Shown here piece by piece: positions 12,546 to 22,996 of a stretch of DNA of 64,000 bases. Both the position numbers and the translations under genes were made by a program. Position 1 is the first letter of the stretch. Each line of letters opens with the position of its first letter. This DNA is from Rehmannia glutinosa. Its lineage: Eukaryota > Streptophyta > Magnoliopsida > Lamiales > Orobanchaceae. Where the stretch lies: the NCBI GenBank assembly GCA_016081115.2, contig CM071930.1, forward strand, positions 3,019,419 through 3,083,418. The letters run 5' to 3'. Below the pieces are notes generated by a model. The model was not told the DNA's origin and ran no database searches. It saw only the letters and a list, made by a program, of their open reading frames with translations.

Positions 12546-12907
12546 AAGGATTGAAAAAATTGTACTTTATTTGGTTTTGTTGTGGTTTTCTTGGTTTCTT
12601 TTTTGTTGGTATCTTTTGTTTTCCCAGTTGATTTGTGAAACTCGTAGGCGGATCAATATTTTTGTTTGTTCTGCAAAGATGTGGTGATTGCTCGTGCCCA
12701 TTTTTTTGATGTGTTGCGATTATTCAACAAGTCTCTCGTAGGGAGTAGCTTAGTCTCCTCATTTGGGAGTATTTTAGTTTTTATTGTGTGTGTAGTTTTC
12801 TCTTAGATAATTATTTGTCATGTGTGCAAGGAAGCCTCTTGCCGGGTTGGCAACGATGTAAATTTTTTGTTGAGTTTTTAATAAAACGTTTATCGTTCGA
12901 GAAAAAA
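12546..12907 (+). mobile_element. 5'-truncated LINE, 3' UTR fragment
   Basis: It shares GAAACTCGTAGGCGGATC and GGTTGCTCGTGCCC-like words, in the same order, with the end of the element at 15407-16122. It finishes with TTTTAATAAAACG and a short A-run, as plant L1-type LINE tails do. The 5' boundary is not fixed. Confidence 0.6.
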
Positions 12908-12975
12908 ACTAATTTTACTTCTACTTCAATAAATCACTTCTTATAAAAGTAGAAGTTTTTGCAACTACTCCCATA
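12908..12975. repeat. fragment of the GGGAGT Tourist-like MITE
   Basis: CAATAAATCACTTCTTATAA followed by GAAGTTTTTGCAACTACTCCC matches the right half of the elements at 833-1167 and 50776-51082. The left end is missing. Confidence 0.55.
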
Positions 12976-13099
12976 ATCCAATTAATTAATTATAATCATG
13001 TTGGGAAAGTTGGAAATTACTCCTCCCTTACATGTGGTGGACCATATATTTATTGTTTATTTTTCCTTTTTTGGTGGTTAAAATTAGGCAATAGATAAT

Positions 13100-13349
13100 A
13101 GCATTTTGTCCTCCAAATCATCATGAGTTTTTCACTTTATGCTAAACTTTGCAAATTTCTCTTTTGCATGTCTAACTTTCAACATTTTGCATTGAACCCT
13201 CATGTGAGTTGACTTTGACATATCATGAGTTGATACATGTCAACTTTTGGTTGGTTTTAGGGGGTAAAATGCAACAAATCATATAGTTCATAGTGTTGAA
13301 TATATATTTTCAAAGTTCAGTGGGCGAAGTGGAAAAAACGGCAAAATGC
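13100..13349. mobile_element. MULE-type MITE, 250 bp
   Basis: The ends AGCATTTTGTCC and GGCAAAATGC are inverted, with an inner match (TTTTTCACTTTATGC versus the inverse of GCGAAGTGGAAAAAA). AATAGATAAT is repeated on both sides (13090-13099 and 13350-13359), consistent with a 9-10 bp Mutator-type duplication. No coding sequence. Confidence 0.7.
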
Positions 13350-13385
13350 AATAGATAATTCATACAATTTAGGTAGTTCATTAAT

Positions 13386-13933
13386 GGGCTAAATTGCAAA
13401 ATATGTCTTGTAACTATTGGGTGGTGGTAAAACAGGACAATAACTTATTCAACGTGCAATTTAGGACAATATATTTTTTTAAAATGGTAGATTGAGGACT
13501 AAATTAGCCGCCGATTTAAATTTTTCCCCAGAATTGATTATCAATTTGAAGATTTCATTTATTTTGGTCTCAATTGCTATTTGCACATATGACATGGCAA
13601 ATTCACGATGACTTGGATGGAAAAAAAAGCACATAATTGATTTTCCGAGTTTTCTCCACTTATTTGGGGCTCGATTTTGGTGAGGGGTGGATAGTTCTAT
13701 TTAAGCTTTCTTTTTCCCATCCAAGTCATCGTGAATTTGACATGTCATATGTCTAATCAAGAATAAAGACCCAAATTGAGAATCGATTCTAGGAAAAATT
13801 TGAAATCGGTGCGGTCAATTTAGTCCTCAATCGCCAATTTTTAAAAATCATTATCATAAATTGGAAGTTGATTAAATTATTGTCACGTTTTGTCACCTCT
13901 CAATAGTTGTAGGGCATGGTTTGCAATTTAGCC
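13386..13933. mobile_element. foldback MULE-type element with about 240-bp inverted repeats
   Basis: The left arm (13386-13625) and right arm (13715-13933) are inverted copies: both ends read GGCTAAATTGCAAA inward, and both arms contain ATTCACGATGACTTGGATGG. The perfect 9-bp duplication TTCATTAAT (13377-13385 and 13934-13942) is the Mutator signature. Only about 90 bp separates the arms, so a transcript would fold into a long hairpin and could feed small-RNA pathways (inference). No transposase. Confidence 0.88.
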
Positions 13934-14482
13934 TTCATTAATAAGGCCAAAGTAATTAATCCAATCTTTTTATATGCTATTAGCATCGTGAAGCCTAAAA
14001 AATACAAAAGGTGCTACTATTTTGCAATCTGAATCCTCTATTTCATGTGATATTCCGTCTTCTATTTCAATAATATCAATATATGCTAGGTGTGGATCGA
14101 GGACGTTATTTCAACACTTGGCACATAATGGTAATATTGGAATATGTAATTAAACATATAGTACCCATTAGAATATTTTGTGATCAAAGTTAATAATAAT
14201 GTTTTTTATAATTTAATTAGGTCGTAGCCATGAAATATTCTATGAATTTGGCACGTAAATGCAGAAATTGTGACCTACGGCTATTAAGAACGATTTATTT
14301 TTTTTAAAAAAAAAAAAAAAGTGATCATGTACAACCAACTAATTTATTTTTGAATTTAATTTTCTAGAAAAGAAAGATATGGATTCAGTTGATATAATTT
14401 CATAAATTTGGTTATATTGATTTGGCAAACTATTCTCGACTTTTGTAATGTACAAAAATGGACAAAAGAAAGGGACGATAGA

Positions 14483-14645
14483 ATCTCATGGGTTGGCTGG
14501 TGGTGGTGGCCGAAGGATTGCGATTGCAACCGCAACCCGGCGTCTCGGTTCACGGATATCCCATGGCCGAAGAAGCGTGTGGGTCTGTGAGTCACCACAT
14601 TTGGTGTGGGGATCTCTCGAAAAAAAAAAAAAAAAAAAAAAAAAA
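14483..14645 (+). mobile_element. SINE-like retroposon with A25 tail
   Basis: A GC-rich body of about 138 bp is followed by A25. The 9-bp duplication GACGATAGA (14474-14482 and 14646-14654) flanks the body and tail exactly. TGGCTGGTGG and GGTTCACGG loosely resemble tRNA A and B boxes, but their spacing is long, so a tRNA origin is uncertain. It could instead be a 5'-truncated LINE tail. Confidence 0.65.
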
Positions 14646-15406
14646 GACGATAGATAAGATAAGAAGAATGAATAAAATTTTGCTCCAACTTAAAGTGGGC
14701 TACAAGACGAAACAGCCCAATATTCCACCCAATTACGAGCCCACAGCCCTCACATTCTCATGGACATGAAGCCCAAACCTTTCGTTAAGAGTCTTTATAT
14801 TGTTAACAGTGGCCTTTTTTCTTTTACTCCATCTCAAATTTATTATTTTTCTTTACCAAAACGTACAATAACTCAATAAGTTTTCATTTTTCTAAAATAG
14901 AAATATAATTTCTTTTTATAGAACAGTCCACGCAATCAAAATAATAATACGACAATGAAAATAATGGACATATAAAAAGATCTAGTATTTTTTCGTCTCT
15001 CTAAAATCTCAAAATGTCGTGTTAAGGACTTCTTCTTAGGGAAAGGAGGAATTATATATTGATTGTCAAAACAGTTCTTCCAAATCTTTAAACCCATCAA
15101 GAATCAATATATATGTTGCTATTTTGGATGATTTTAAATGGTACATATTTTGCTATTTTGGTGGAGAATATTATTTTCTCTTGTTTTCGCGACCTATACA
15201 AGTCCATGAAATTTTTTCCCTTTGAAACGACGATTTATTGAAAACTCAAATAAAAAAAAACAATACAATTGAAGTCGTAGGTCCCTTTTGGTGTTCGGAG
15301 AAACCAAATGGGACATGAGAGCACCACACACAAAAGGTTGGACTCAGGGGCAAACAAAATCCCAACAAACAAGAGTAATAAAATCTGAGAATCAAGTGAC
15401 CAATGT

Positions 15407-16122
15407 AAAAAACAGAGAGAAAGAGAAGAATCTTGAGAAAAAAAAACAGGCCCTTTTCTCTCTCTAACTCTCTTCTCTCCCCTTCTCTCTAACTCCCCCA
15501 AAAAAAAAACCCTAAAATTTCCCCCCTCCTCTCCCTTTCACCGCCCCCCTTCCCCTCTTCCCCGACCCTCCCTCCTTCCCCTCCCCCTCCTCCTCCATGG
15601 TTTTATTGGAGGGATACCAAAAATGGCGGCCCCTGGGCGTTTGAAGGTGGCGGAATTTTTGGTCCGGGCGAAAGCGGGTCGGAGCTTCACGGAGGTGTCT
15701 TGGAGCGGAGAAGACGATGGGCTGCGGCTGAGAGAGTTGGGAGAGGGAGAGGCAATTTTTGCTTTTTTTCTAGTTTGTTAGTATTTTGTTGTTTTCTTAT
15801 TTTGTTTGTGTTTTCTTTTCTCGGTTGATTTGCGAAACTCGTAGGCGGATCGGTTTTTTTTTTGCGATATGTAGTGGTTGCTCGTGCCCGATTTTAGTTT
15901 TTGGTGTATTACAGTCTCCTTTAAGGAGTCTTTGAAATCTCCGGCGTGGAGTGAGTAGTTTTGGGGTGGGTAGTTTTTTTAGTACATGTGAATCAATTGG
16001 TTTTACCAATTCCCCGCAACTCTTAGTTAGTCTTGTCGGCTCTTAGCCGTTGGCTACGATTGTAGTTGTAATTTTAGTTTTGAGTTGTTTTAATATAATT
16101 CTATCCTTAGAAAAAAAAAAAA
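15407..16122 (+). mobile_element. internally deleted non-autonomous LINE with 5' end, short ORF, 3' UTR and poly(A)
   Basis: The 10-bp duplication TGACCAATGT (15397-15406 and 16123-16132) flanks a unit ending in A12. It starts with a purine-rich then CT-rich leader (AACCCTAAAATTT, C-rich to 15596). A 53-codon frame at 15623-15784 begins MAAPGRLKVAEFLVRAKAG. The unit then runs straight into the 3' UTR shared with 12546-12907. No endonuclease or reverse transcriptase is present. The arrangement fits a LINE that lost its middle and was still mobilised, rather than simple 5' truncation. Confidence 0.7.
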
Positions 16123-16377
16123 TGACCAATGTGACCCCAGGGAACGTGAGGGCCTCAATTGTCAAGGAAAATCATTAACTTGATTAAATTGGGTATTTAA
16201 TTTTATGATAACTAAAATTGTACTTCTTTTATAATTTATTGTTTTTCGTAGTAAGTGAACCAATCAGTCAGTAAATATAATTCCATGATATGGAATTTGG
16301 AATAAACTCTTACACATAACACATCGACTAGGGCTCAATTTTTGCATGCTAGGTAATAATAACTAAATTTATTGAAA

Positions 16378-16783
16378 ATCAGAACGGTCCGCCTTCTAAA
16401 TCGACGATTGTCCCCACAAACCAACACGAGCTTTTGAGTCTTTTCCAAAGTGCTTTGTTCTCACTCACGCGCACCCCGAGAGCGACTTCAGGGGTCACCC
16501 ATCCCACAATTGCTCAGGGCCAAGCACGCTTAATTTCGGAGTTTTTATGAGATGAACACCAAAAAGAAGATCATCTTGTTGGTATGAGTAGTACCTATCA
16601 AATCTTTTTAAGCTCTCATCAATCAGTATAGTCCCATACCTACACGATCTCGAATCTCTCTTCTTCGGGTGTGGGATCGGTTCATTCATGTATTCCTCCG
16701 CCAGAAGCCCGCCAGAGCCGCTCCTTGTCCGTGCGCCTTTCACCGGCGATCACTCCCCGCCCTCTTCGGCCCCGGGCGTCACA
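16378..16783 (-). mobile_element. Cassandra-type TRIM, solo LTR
   Basis: Read on the minus strand, it begins TGTGACGCCCGGGGCCGAA and carries a 5S rRNA-like domain in its middle, the defining feature of Cassandra terminal-repeat retrotransposons in miniature. No second LTR or primer-binding site is seen, so it is probably a solo LTR. AAATC occurs at both edges and may be the 5-bp duplication; the 3' boundary is uncertain by some bases. Confidence 0.75.
16468..16590 (-). other. 5S rRNA-derived domain inside the Cassandra LTR
   Basis: The minus strand contains AACTCCGAAATTAAGCGTGC, close to the 5S box A region, and GGATGGGTGACC, the box C region, in the correct order and spacing. It is diverged from true 5S rRNA in the first half and has no 5S gene context, so it is not annotated as an rRNA gene. 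Confidence 0.8.
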
Positions 16784-17139
16784 AAATCTAATTAGATTGC
16801 ATAATGATTCTGATACACTGTTATATGATGTTTTGTTTACTGATAATGACACAAAATTCATTCAAGTCACATCACAAATTGTGGCGAATTAAGTTCATAG
16901 TACGAAGCCAGAATTTGGAAAATTCCTATTGATAAATTATTTTATGTGGTCTTTTTAAATTGAATTTTGTACTTGTACAACATCAAACAACTTGAATTCT
17001 CACCTTTTCATTCAACAAAAAAACACGTCTTTTCAAGTTTCATAATAAATTTACCAACATAATATGATAATCATGGAATCGAATCATATAATTTCAACTT
17101 TTAAATTATCACTAAATTTTATCTAGTATATTTAGAAGA

Positions 17140-19560
17140 AAAAAAAAAGAAGGGGGGGGGGGGATTATGTCATCATTTTTGGCCTTTGTAAATTGAGAGT
17201 TATTTCTCAAAATTATAATAACGGTAAAAGGAAAAAACAAGAATGGAGCCCGTGAAGATGCCACGTGAAATTGTTATTCCATTTTGTGAACCCGTGAAGA
17301 CAGAGAATTCCAGACAAAAACTCCAATTACATCGTTATCACTGGAATTTTGTGGCATTAAACTCATAAATAAAGACAATAAAAATTTGTGTGAGACGATC
17401 GTATCGTCTTCAAGAAAAATTGTGAGCATGAATCCAATTAATAATATATAAAAACAGATATAACTACATAATATTAATTTGATTCTTCATTGTAGTTTCT
17501 AAAGGTGTCAAGGTAAAGTCTAAAAGGAGCATTAAACAGACTATAGTTTTTCGATTTTTCAAAACCAGAGTTTAGAAAACAGTTAAGCCATTCCGACGAG
17601 TTAAGTCGATATTCGGCGGGAGATTTAACCACTCAATGATCTCTTGTGAGTTGTTGATAGAGAGCTCAAATTTGAAAATTAACTTCTACAATATGAGTTT
17701 TCATTTAATAACAAATTTGAAGTCTTACACCCTTTTGAGTTTTAGCAATCAATACATAGATTTTTAGAGAGTTATTAAGAAAGCTCAGTATCAATGTAAA
17801 TGACAGGAATATAAAGTGAGAAAATAAATGACGCAAGAGTTTATAGTGGTTCGAGGATGGGGTAATTCCTCTACTTCCACTTTTCTCCTACTCCAGGAAT
17901 GAATTCACTAAGTATCAAATCACTTTAGATACAAAGTTTACAAACAGTCCCTGACTTTGTCCACACAACCCACCGCTCGGAGTCTGCCCAGACTAGACTT
18001 CTAGCTAGCTTGACTCACCGATGATGCATAAGTATCGCAATGGGGTGGGTTTGGCCAAACTCGGGACCCGCCCGCCAAGAAAAATCAAGACTGGGACCCA
18101 TCCCATGTTTGCTCCAAAACCGTCGGGGGCGGGTCTAGACCCACCAATATTTATTTGTAATTGCAATAATTTATGTTTTTGTATTTGTGATCCAATGTCA
18201 ATAGGTCCAAAAAAAAGTAATTATGAAACTTATTATAACTATATTTTACAACTATTTAGCTACTATTAGGATATTTTTCAAAAAAAAACTAATATTAGGA
18301 TCTTGCAATAGTACTCATTTAATACTCAAAAATATTCAAAGTACAATATTATAAGATTTTTTAAAAATAAATTACAATATTACAAAATGTTATAGTAGTA
18401 AATTAAAATCAATATAACACTCAAATTTAAAAGTAAATAATGGAAAATATGTAAATAAATATTACAAAATATAATAAATATTAATGTGGCGGGGTGGGTC
18501 CTAGTGGACCTCGGACCGCTCCGGACCGGCGAATTTTATATTTTTAGACTGGGACCTTAACCCGTTTAAACGGTCTGCAGAACCCGACCTGACGGAGCGG
18601 GTTTGATGCAGGATCGGGTTTTAACCCGCTCCATCATGCCTAATGATGCAAGACTTATTCACACAGCCCTCTTGTAACTCCAGTCTCTGGTTCGACAAGA
18701 ACCTCACTACACCCCTTCACTTCAAGGCGATGTGGACCACGAGTTTATTTTCACAAGTTTCCCCTTCAATTGTTGAATAACAACTTTAATCTTCACAATA
18801 TGTGTAGGATAAGGTGTCTTGAATAAAGCTTGAGGATTTTTAGTTTATAGCTTGAGAGATATTATTTCAATTTTCAGATTTCTACTTGCTTGATTTTTCA
18901 CTTGTTGCTCTATTTCTTGTGTCATATTTATCTATGATTTTTTCTCATCTTTTTATAGTGTAGATTTAAATTTTATCCGTTGAGAGATAGATAATTTTCA
19001 AATCACATTGTTGGACAGTTTACATGTCCTTTCTTTGCAGCTTGATGTTGACATTTGCTTGTATTCTTCTGTCTCCTTGCACAATTCTGAAACTGGCAGT
19101 CTGTAGGAGCCCTTCCATTGGTTAAGACTCTTTTGTCTTCATTAAATTGCTAACATATTTATGGTCAAACATTGTACTTCGACTTCTTTATTAAAATCTT
19201 CCTTGGACTTAGTGCAATGAAACTTATCCAAATGACTTAAGCCTTCAGTTGTTTTACCCCATCTGATTGATTCTTGAGTCTTCCGAGTTGTAAGTCTTCT
19301 GCTTCAACTTTGATACCAGTCTTCTGCTTTCACTTGGGAGAGTATGATGAATCTTCATTACTCAACTGCGAGTCTTCTAAAACTTCTTCACCAAGTCTTC
19401 TAATTGATTACTTAGATATTTTGAGCCAGTCTAAAGCCTTATCTATTACATAAGCAAAAGTTACATAAAAATTGAGGTGTCAACTTCCTAATACATAGTT
19501 TTCTAAGCATCATTAAGATCTATAATAAATTTCCTAACATTCATTTTTTTTTTTTTTTTT
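17140..19560. repeat. unclassified repeat-like intergenic DNA
   Basis: Contains G11 near 17152-17163, a stretch with short open frames and no recognisable protein, and T18 near 19543-19560. The halves 17760-18020 and 18651-19500 read continuously once the hAT MITE at 18029-18642 is removed. The parent repeat class could not be identified. Confidence 0.4.
18029..18642. mobile_element. hAT-type MITE, 614 bp
   Basis: The left end TAAGTATCGCAATGGGGTGG and right end CCGCTCCATCATGCCTA are imperfect inverted repeats. The 8-bp duplication ATGATGCA flanks exactly (18021-18028 and 18643-18650). The ends are GC-rich and the middle is AT-rich. No transposase. Confidence 0.82.
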
Positions 19561-20294
19561 TGAAGTGGGAATCAACAACATAACATATTTACATTGTAAT
19601 TAACTAGAATGAGTTCGTTCAAACCCGAATTCAAACAACAAAAAAATTCAATAAAGTATAACTTGAGTTTGTGTAAAAGATCAAGTTTTAGAAAAATCAA
19701 TGCAGAAGTACAAAACAGCTGTGTGTGTTTTTTTTTTTTGTTTAAATACTGAAAATAACTGATGCATCTGCTAAATATTAAACAAGCATTATAATTATAA
19801 TTAGTCCTTTAAAATGCTCAATTATCTGATGAAGAGTAAATTAATGCAATTAGCCCTAAATTTCTATTGGGAGATAGACATATCATATGGGATTTAGCCC
19901 TATTTCATGCTCATGCCCATGCCCAAATCTGCAAATAAAACTTAATCTCAAGAAAAGACATAAAGTTACATAAAATTAAGCACTGATTTCATGGCTTAAC
20001 TTCCAACACTTTGAATTTTCTGCCAAGCTAAACTGACCTAAATTTAAAGACTGCATATTCAATCAGGCATGTATTTGATGGCAAAACCATGCAAATGGCA
20101 CTTATCTATAATTCAGTTTTGATTGGACACTCAGAAAAAGTCATGAATTTTGTGGCAGCTATAGGAGTCTCGTGAACCAACTGGGACCCCAACTGTCCCT
20201 TCACCCAATTTTCAACCAAGAACAAACACCAATCAGAAAAAAATCAGATAAGGATAAAAAATAAAAATAAAAAGAAGATAATCTACAAAATCTA

Positions 20295-20513
20295 CTGAGT
20301 TTTAGCCTAATAACAAAAAGCTACAGTTATCTTTCAAAATTACAAGTACCTCTTTAAAGTGTTACGAATACTCCCTTGAGATTTACCTAACATATACCCC
20401 TGTGAGTGGAATTTGTAAAATAGAAACAAATATCATGAAATATTTGTAATTTTGAAGATAACTGGGTTTTATTTTTAATTTAGTCCTCGAGGGTGGTTTT
20501 TGTAATTAACCCC
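20295..20513. mobile_element. MITE of the GGTTAATTACA family, copy 3
   Basis: Family words include TTATCTTTCAAAATTACAAG, CTTTAAAGTG and, at the right end, GTTTTTGTAATTAACCCC. The left terminus is degraded. It lies upstream of the Ole e 1-like gene. Confidence 0.6.
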
Positions 20514-20682
20514 TAAAATAAAGACAACCAAGAAAAAAGTTGTGTTTTTTCATGTTTCTATTTGTCCCTTTTTGTACTTACCCATTCTAAAGCTTTTATT
20601 TTTTACCTTTGAAATAATGCTGCTGGTTTGCAGTTCACTTGTTTCTCCATGATTGACATTAAGAGCCTCTGCTCTTTCATAC

Positions 20683-20690
20683 TATATAAA
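20683..20690 (+). promoter_or_regulatory. TATA box of the Ole e 1-like gene
   Basis: TATATAAA lies about 210 bp before the ATG at 20899, followed by an A-rich leader. This spacing suits a transcription start near 20715. It is the best-matching core promoter in the region. Confidence 0.55.
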
Positions 20691-20898
20691 GGTTCAGGGT
20701 GTCCAACATTAAAAAAAAAAAAAAAAAAAAAAAACAGTGGGTTCAGAAAAAAAAAAATAAAGCAAAAAACAAATAAATAGTTTTCTTACATACATCTGAT
20801 TTGAATCAGCTTGAGCAGTTCTTACAAGAGGCTCATTTTGTTCATGAAAAAATAGTACAATTCATTTTTTTTTTTTTTAAGGTTTGGAGTTTTTAAGA

Positions 20899-22731
20899 AT
20901 GTCTTGGTTTTGGACTATAATGTTTCTGACCTTTGCATTTAGTAGTAACATTTCAGAGGGCAAGAAATCATCTGCTGTAGTTGTGGGCACTGTGTATTGT
21001 GATACATGCTTCCAGCAAGATTTTCCAAAGGCCAGCCATTTCATTTCAGGTTCATTTCATCTCCTTATCCATCTTCTTTCCAAGCAAAATTATATTTAGG
21101 GTTAATTACAGAAAGAGATAATTACAAAAACTACCCTGAGGTTAAACCTAATTATATAAAAATCCAGTTATTGTTCAAAATTGCAAATACCCATTTAAAG
21201 TTTGTATTTATCTAACAAATATCCTATTTTAAGAGCTAAAAACAAATGTCAAGGATTATATTATCTGCAATTTTAAAAGATAACTGGACTTTTTGTAATT
21301 AAGCTAAACCTCACGGTCGGGTTTTGTAATTAACCCTTACAAAAAATACCATCACGGTTCAGTCTAATTACAAATAAACGCAGTTATTTTTAAAATTACA
21401 GATACGTCTTGATATTTGTTTCTATCTTACAAATTGCACAATCTATAGTGAGTTATTTGTTAAGCAATTATAAACCTCATGCGACCTTAAGAGATATTTC
21501 TAATTTTGAAAGATAGTTGGAGTTTTTTGTAAAAAGGCTAAACATCAAGGTAGTTTTATCATTTTACCCTTTATGTTTAGAGATGAGTCTTGATCCAAAA
21601 TTTATCGTCCCACGGGGGATAATTGTAGAACAAACACAAACCTAAGAGTGCCTATGTACTACCTCAAGAAGATTTGTAATTTTAAAAGATAATAATAACT
21701 AGATTTTCTGGTAATTAGGCTAAAACTCAGGGTATTTTTTGTAATTATCTCTTTATGTTTAGAGATGAGTTTTGATCCAAAATTTCTTGTCCCCCACAGG
21801 TGCATCTGTTGCAGTAGAATGCAAGGACACAAATTCAAGACCAAGTTTCAGACAGGAAGTTAAGACAGACAACCATGGAGAATTCAAAGTCCATCTCCCT
21901 TTTCCTGTCAGCAAACATGTCAAGAAAATCAAAGGATGTTCTGTGAAATTAATCAGCAGCAACAAACCATACTGTTCCATAGCAGCAACTGCAACTTCAT
22001 CAAATTTACATCTCAAATCAAGGAAAGAAGGGACCCACATTTTCTCAGCAGGGTTTTTCACATTCAAGCCATTAAAACAACCAGCAGTATGTGATCAAAA
22101 ACCAAACATCAATAATTTCAAGAAACTAAACAGTGAAAATGTATCCCCAATTTCAAACCCTAATGACCCTGCTTTTCTACCACCGATCCGAGATCCACCG
22201 TCTCAGCCGCCAACCTTAGGGCGGCGGCCGTCTCCTCCCGCCGCTGCCGGAGCTTCCCGCCTGCCGCCACTACCCCTCCTGCCGCTACCCCAAATCCCGT
22301 TTCTGCCACCAATACCTAAAAAGGAAACGAATGCTAAACCATCCGAATTATCGGATAATAATGCAGTAAATCAACCTGATACTTTTCCATTTCCACCAAA
22401 TCCACTCAATCCACCTAGTCTTTTCCCTCCAAACCCTTTTCAGCCACCTCCGTCTTTATTTCCTCCAAACCCTTTTCAGCCACCGCCTTCTGTAATCCCA
22501 CCGGTTTTTCCATCTCCGCCGCCATCAATTTTTCCTCCACTTTTTCCGTCACCTCCTACACCGCCCGTTCTTCCAACTGCCGCCGCTACCTGGTTTGGTA
22601 CCATCACCGCCGCCGCCACCACCACCGGCATTTCCGATTCCTCTTCCGCCGTTTCCGTTCCAGCCGACACCGGGATTCCTGGAGTGCCGCCTGCTGAGGT
22701 TTCTTCGGCCTCGAAAACAAGCTCCCCTTGA
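20899..22731 (+). CDS. Pollen Ole e 1 / proline-rich extensin-like secreted protein
   Basis: Two exons: 20899-21049 and 21800-22731, joined by GT-AG in phase 1, giving about 360 residues. The start at 20899 is the first ATG and begins a signal peptide (MSWFWTIMFLTFAF...). Then follows a Pollen Ole e 1-like domain: VVVGTVYCDTC, VECKD, GEFKVHLP, KGCSVKL, YCSIAA and a GFFTFKP end, with the family cysteines present. The rest is proline-rich (PPNPFQPPPS-type repeats), as in cell-wall Ole e 1/extensin fusions, so a cell-wall location is likely. Between about 22576 and 22672 the conserved proline-rich sequence (LPGLVPSPPPPPPP) is in the +1 frame, and the annotated frame reads an Ala/Thr/Ser-rich stretch instead. 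An extra A near 22575 and a missing G near 22673 restore each other. The 750-bp intron is filled with MITE copies. Confidence 0.85.
21098..21750. mobile_element. two to three adjacent GGTTAATTACA MITE copies inside the intron
   Basis: Consecutive units at about 21098-21338, 21339-21575 and a partial one at 21650-21745 share TAATTACAAAAA, the AAAATTGCAAATA region and GTTTTTGTAATTAACC ends. They make up most of the intron of the Ole e 1-like gene. Confidence 0.65.
21571..21620 (+). repeat. direct duplicate of the intron 3' end
   Basis: GTTTAGAGATGAGTCTTGAT and the following CCAAAATTT reappear at about 21756-21790 immediately before the functional acceptor CCCCCACAG. The first copy ends GTCCCACGGGGG and lacks the AG acceptor. 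A partial MITE lies between the two. Confidence 0.75.
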
Positions 22732-22996
22732 TTTTGCAGTTAAATATCAGCCATGTGTAATTATAGTTTGATCATACTTGCAATAAAGTCAGCTACTTGT
22801 TTACTTCTGATGTTACACAGTTTCTAGTTGTTTTTCTTGTTCTATTAAATGTCTTTACTGTTTTCAAAAGGAACTTGGATAGAATTCTTGGACGACTACT
22901 TCACCAGTGAATAATAATTGGGTTTTATTGCTATTGACATAGTTTCTGAAGTCTTTTTGCAAGAAAAATTTGAGAAATGGTGGCATGAAAAACTAA

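Larger units (their letters stand above)
12976..14435 (+). repeat. segmental duplicate, copy B (with MITE insertions)
   Basis: It is collinear with 5930-6890 (see that entry) but expanded by the elements at 13100-13349 and 13386-13933. Outside these, the order of matching blocks is preserved through TTTTCTAGAAAAGAAAG at about 14362. Confidence 0.75.

Noticed and set aside
11502..12546. Open frames of 64-90 codons
   Set aside because: They cover the GC-rich end of the LTR-like block and its tandem repeat; no recognisable domain.
14356..14769. Four overlapping open frames with Lys or Phe runs
   Set aside because: They read through the SINE-like element and its poly(A) tail.
16468..16590. A functional 5S rRNA gene
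   Set aside because: Half of the sequence has diverged from 5S rRNA and it sits inside a Cassandra LTR.
22476..22670. 64-codon minus-strand frame rich in Gly and Val
   Set aside because: It is the antisense of the proline-rich coding exon.
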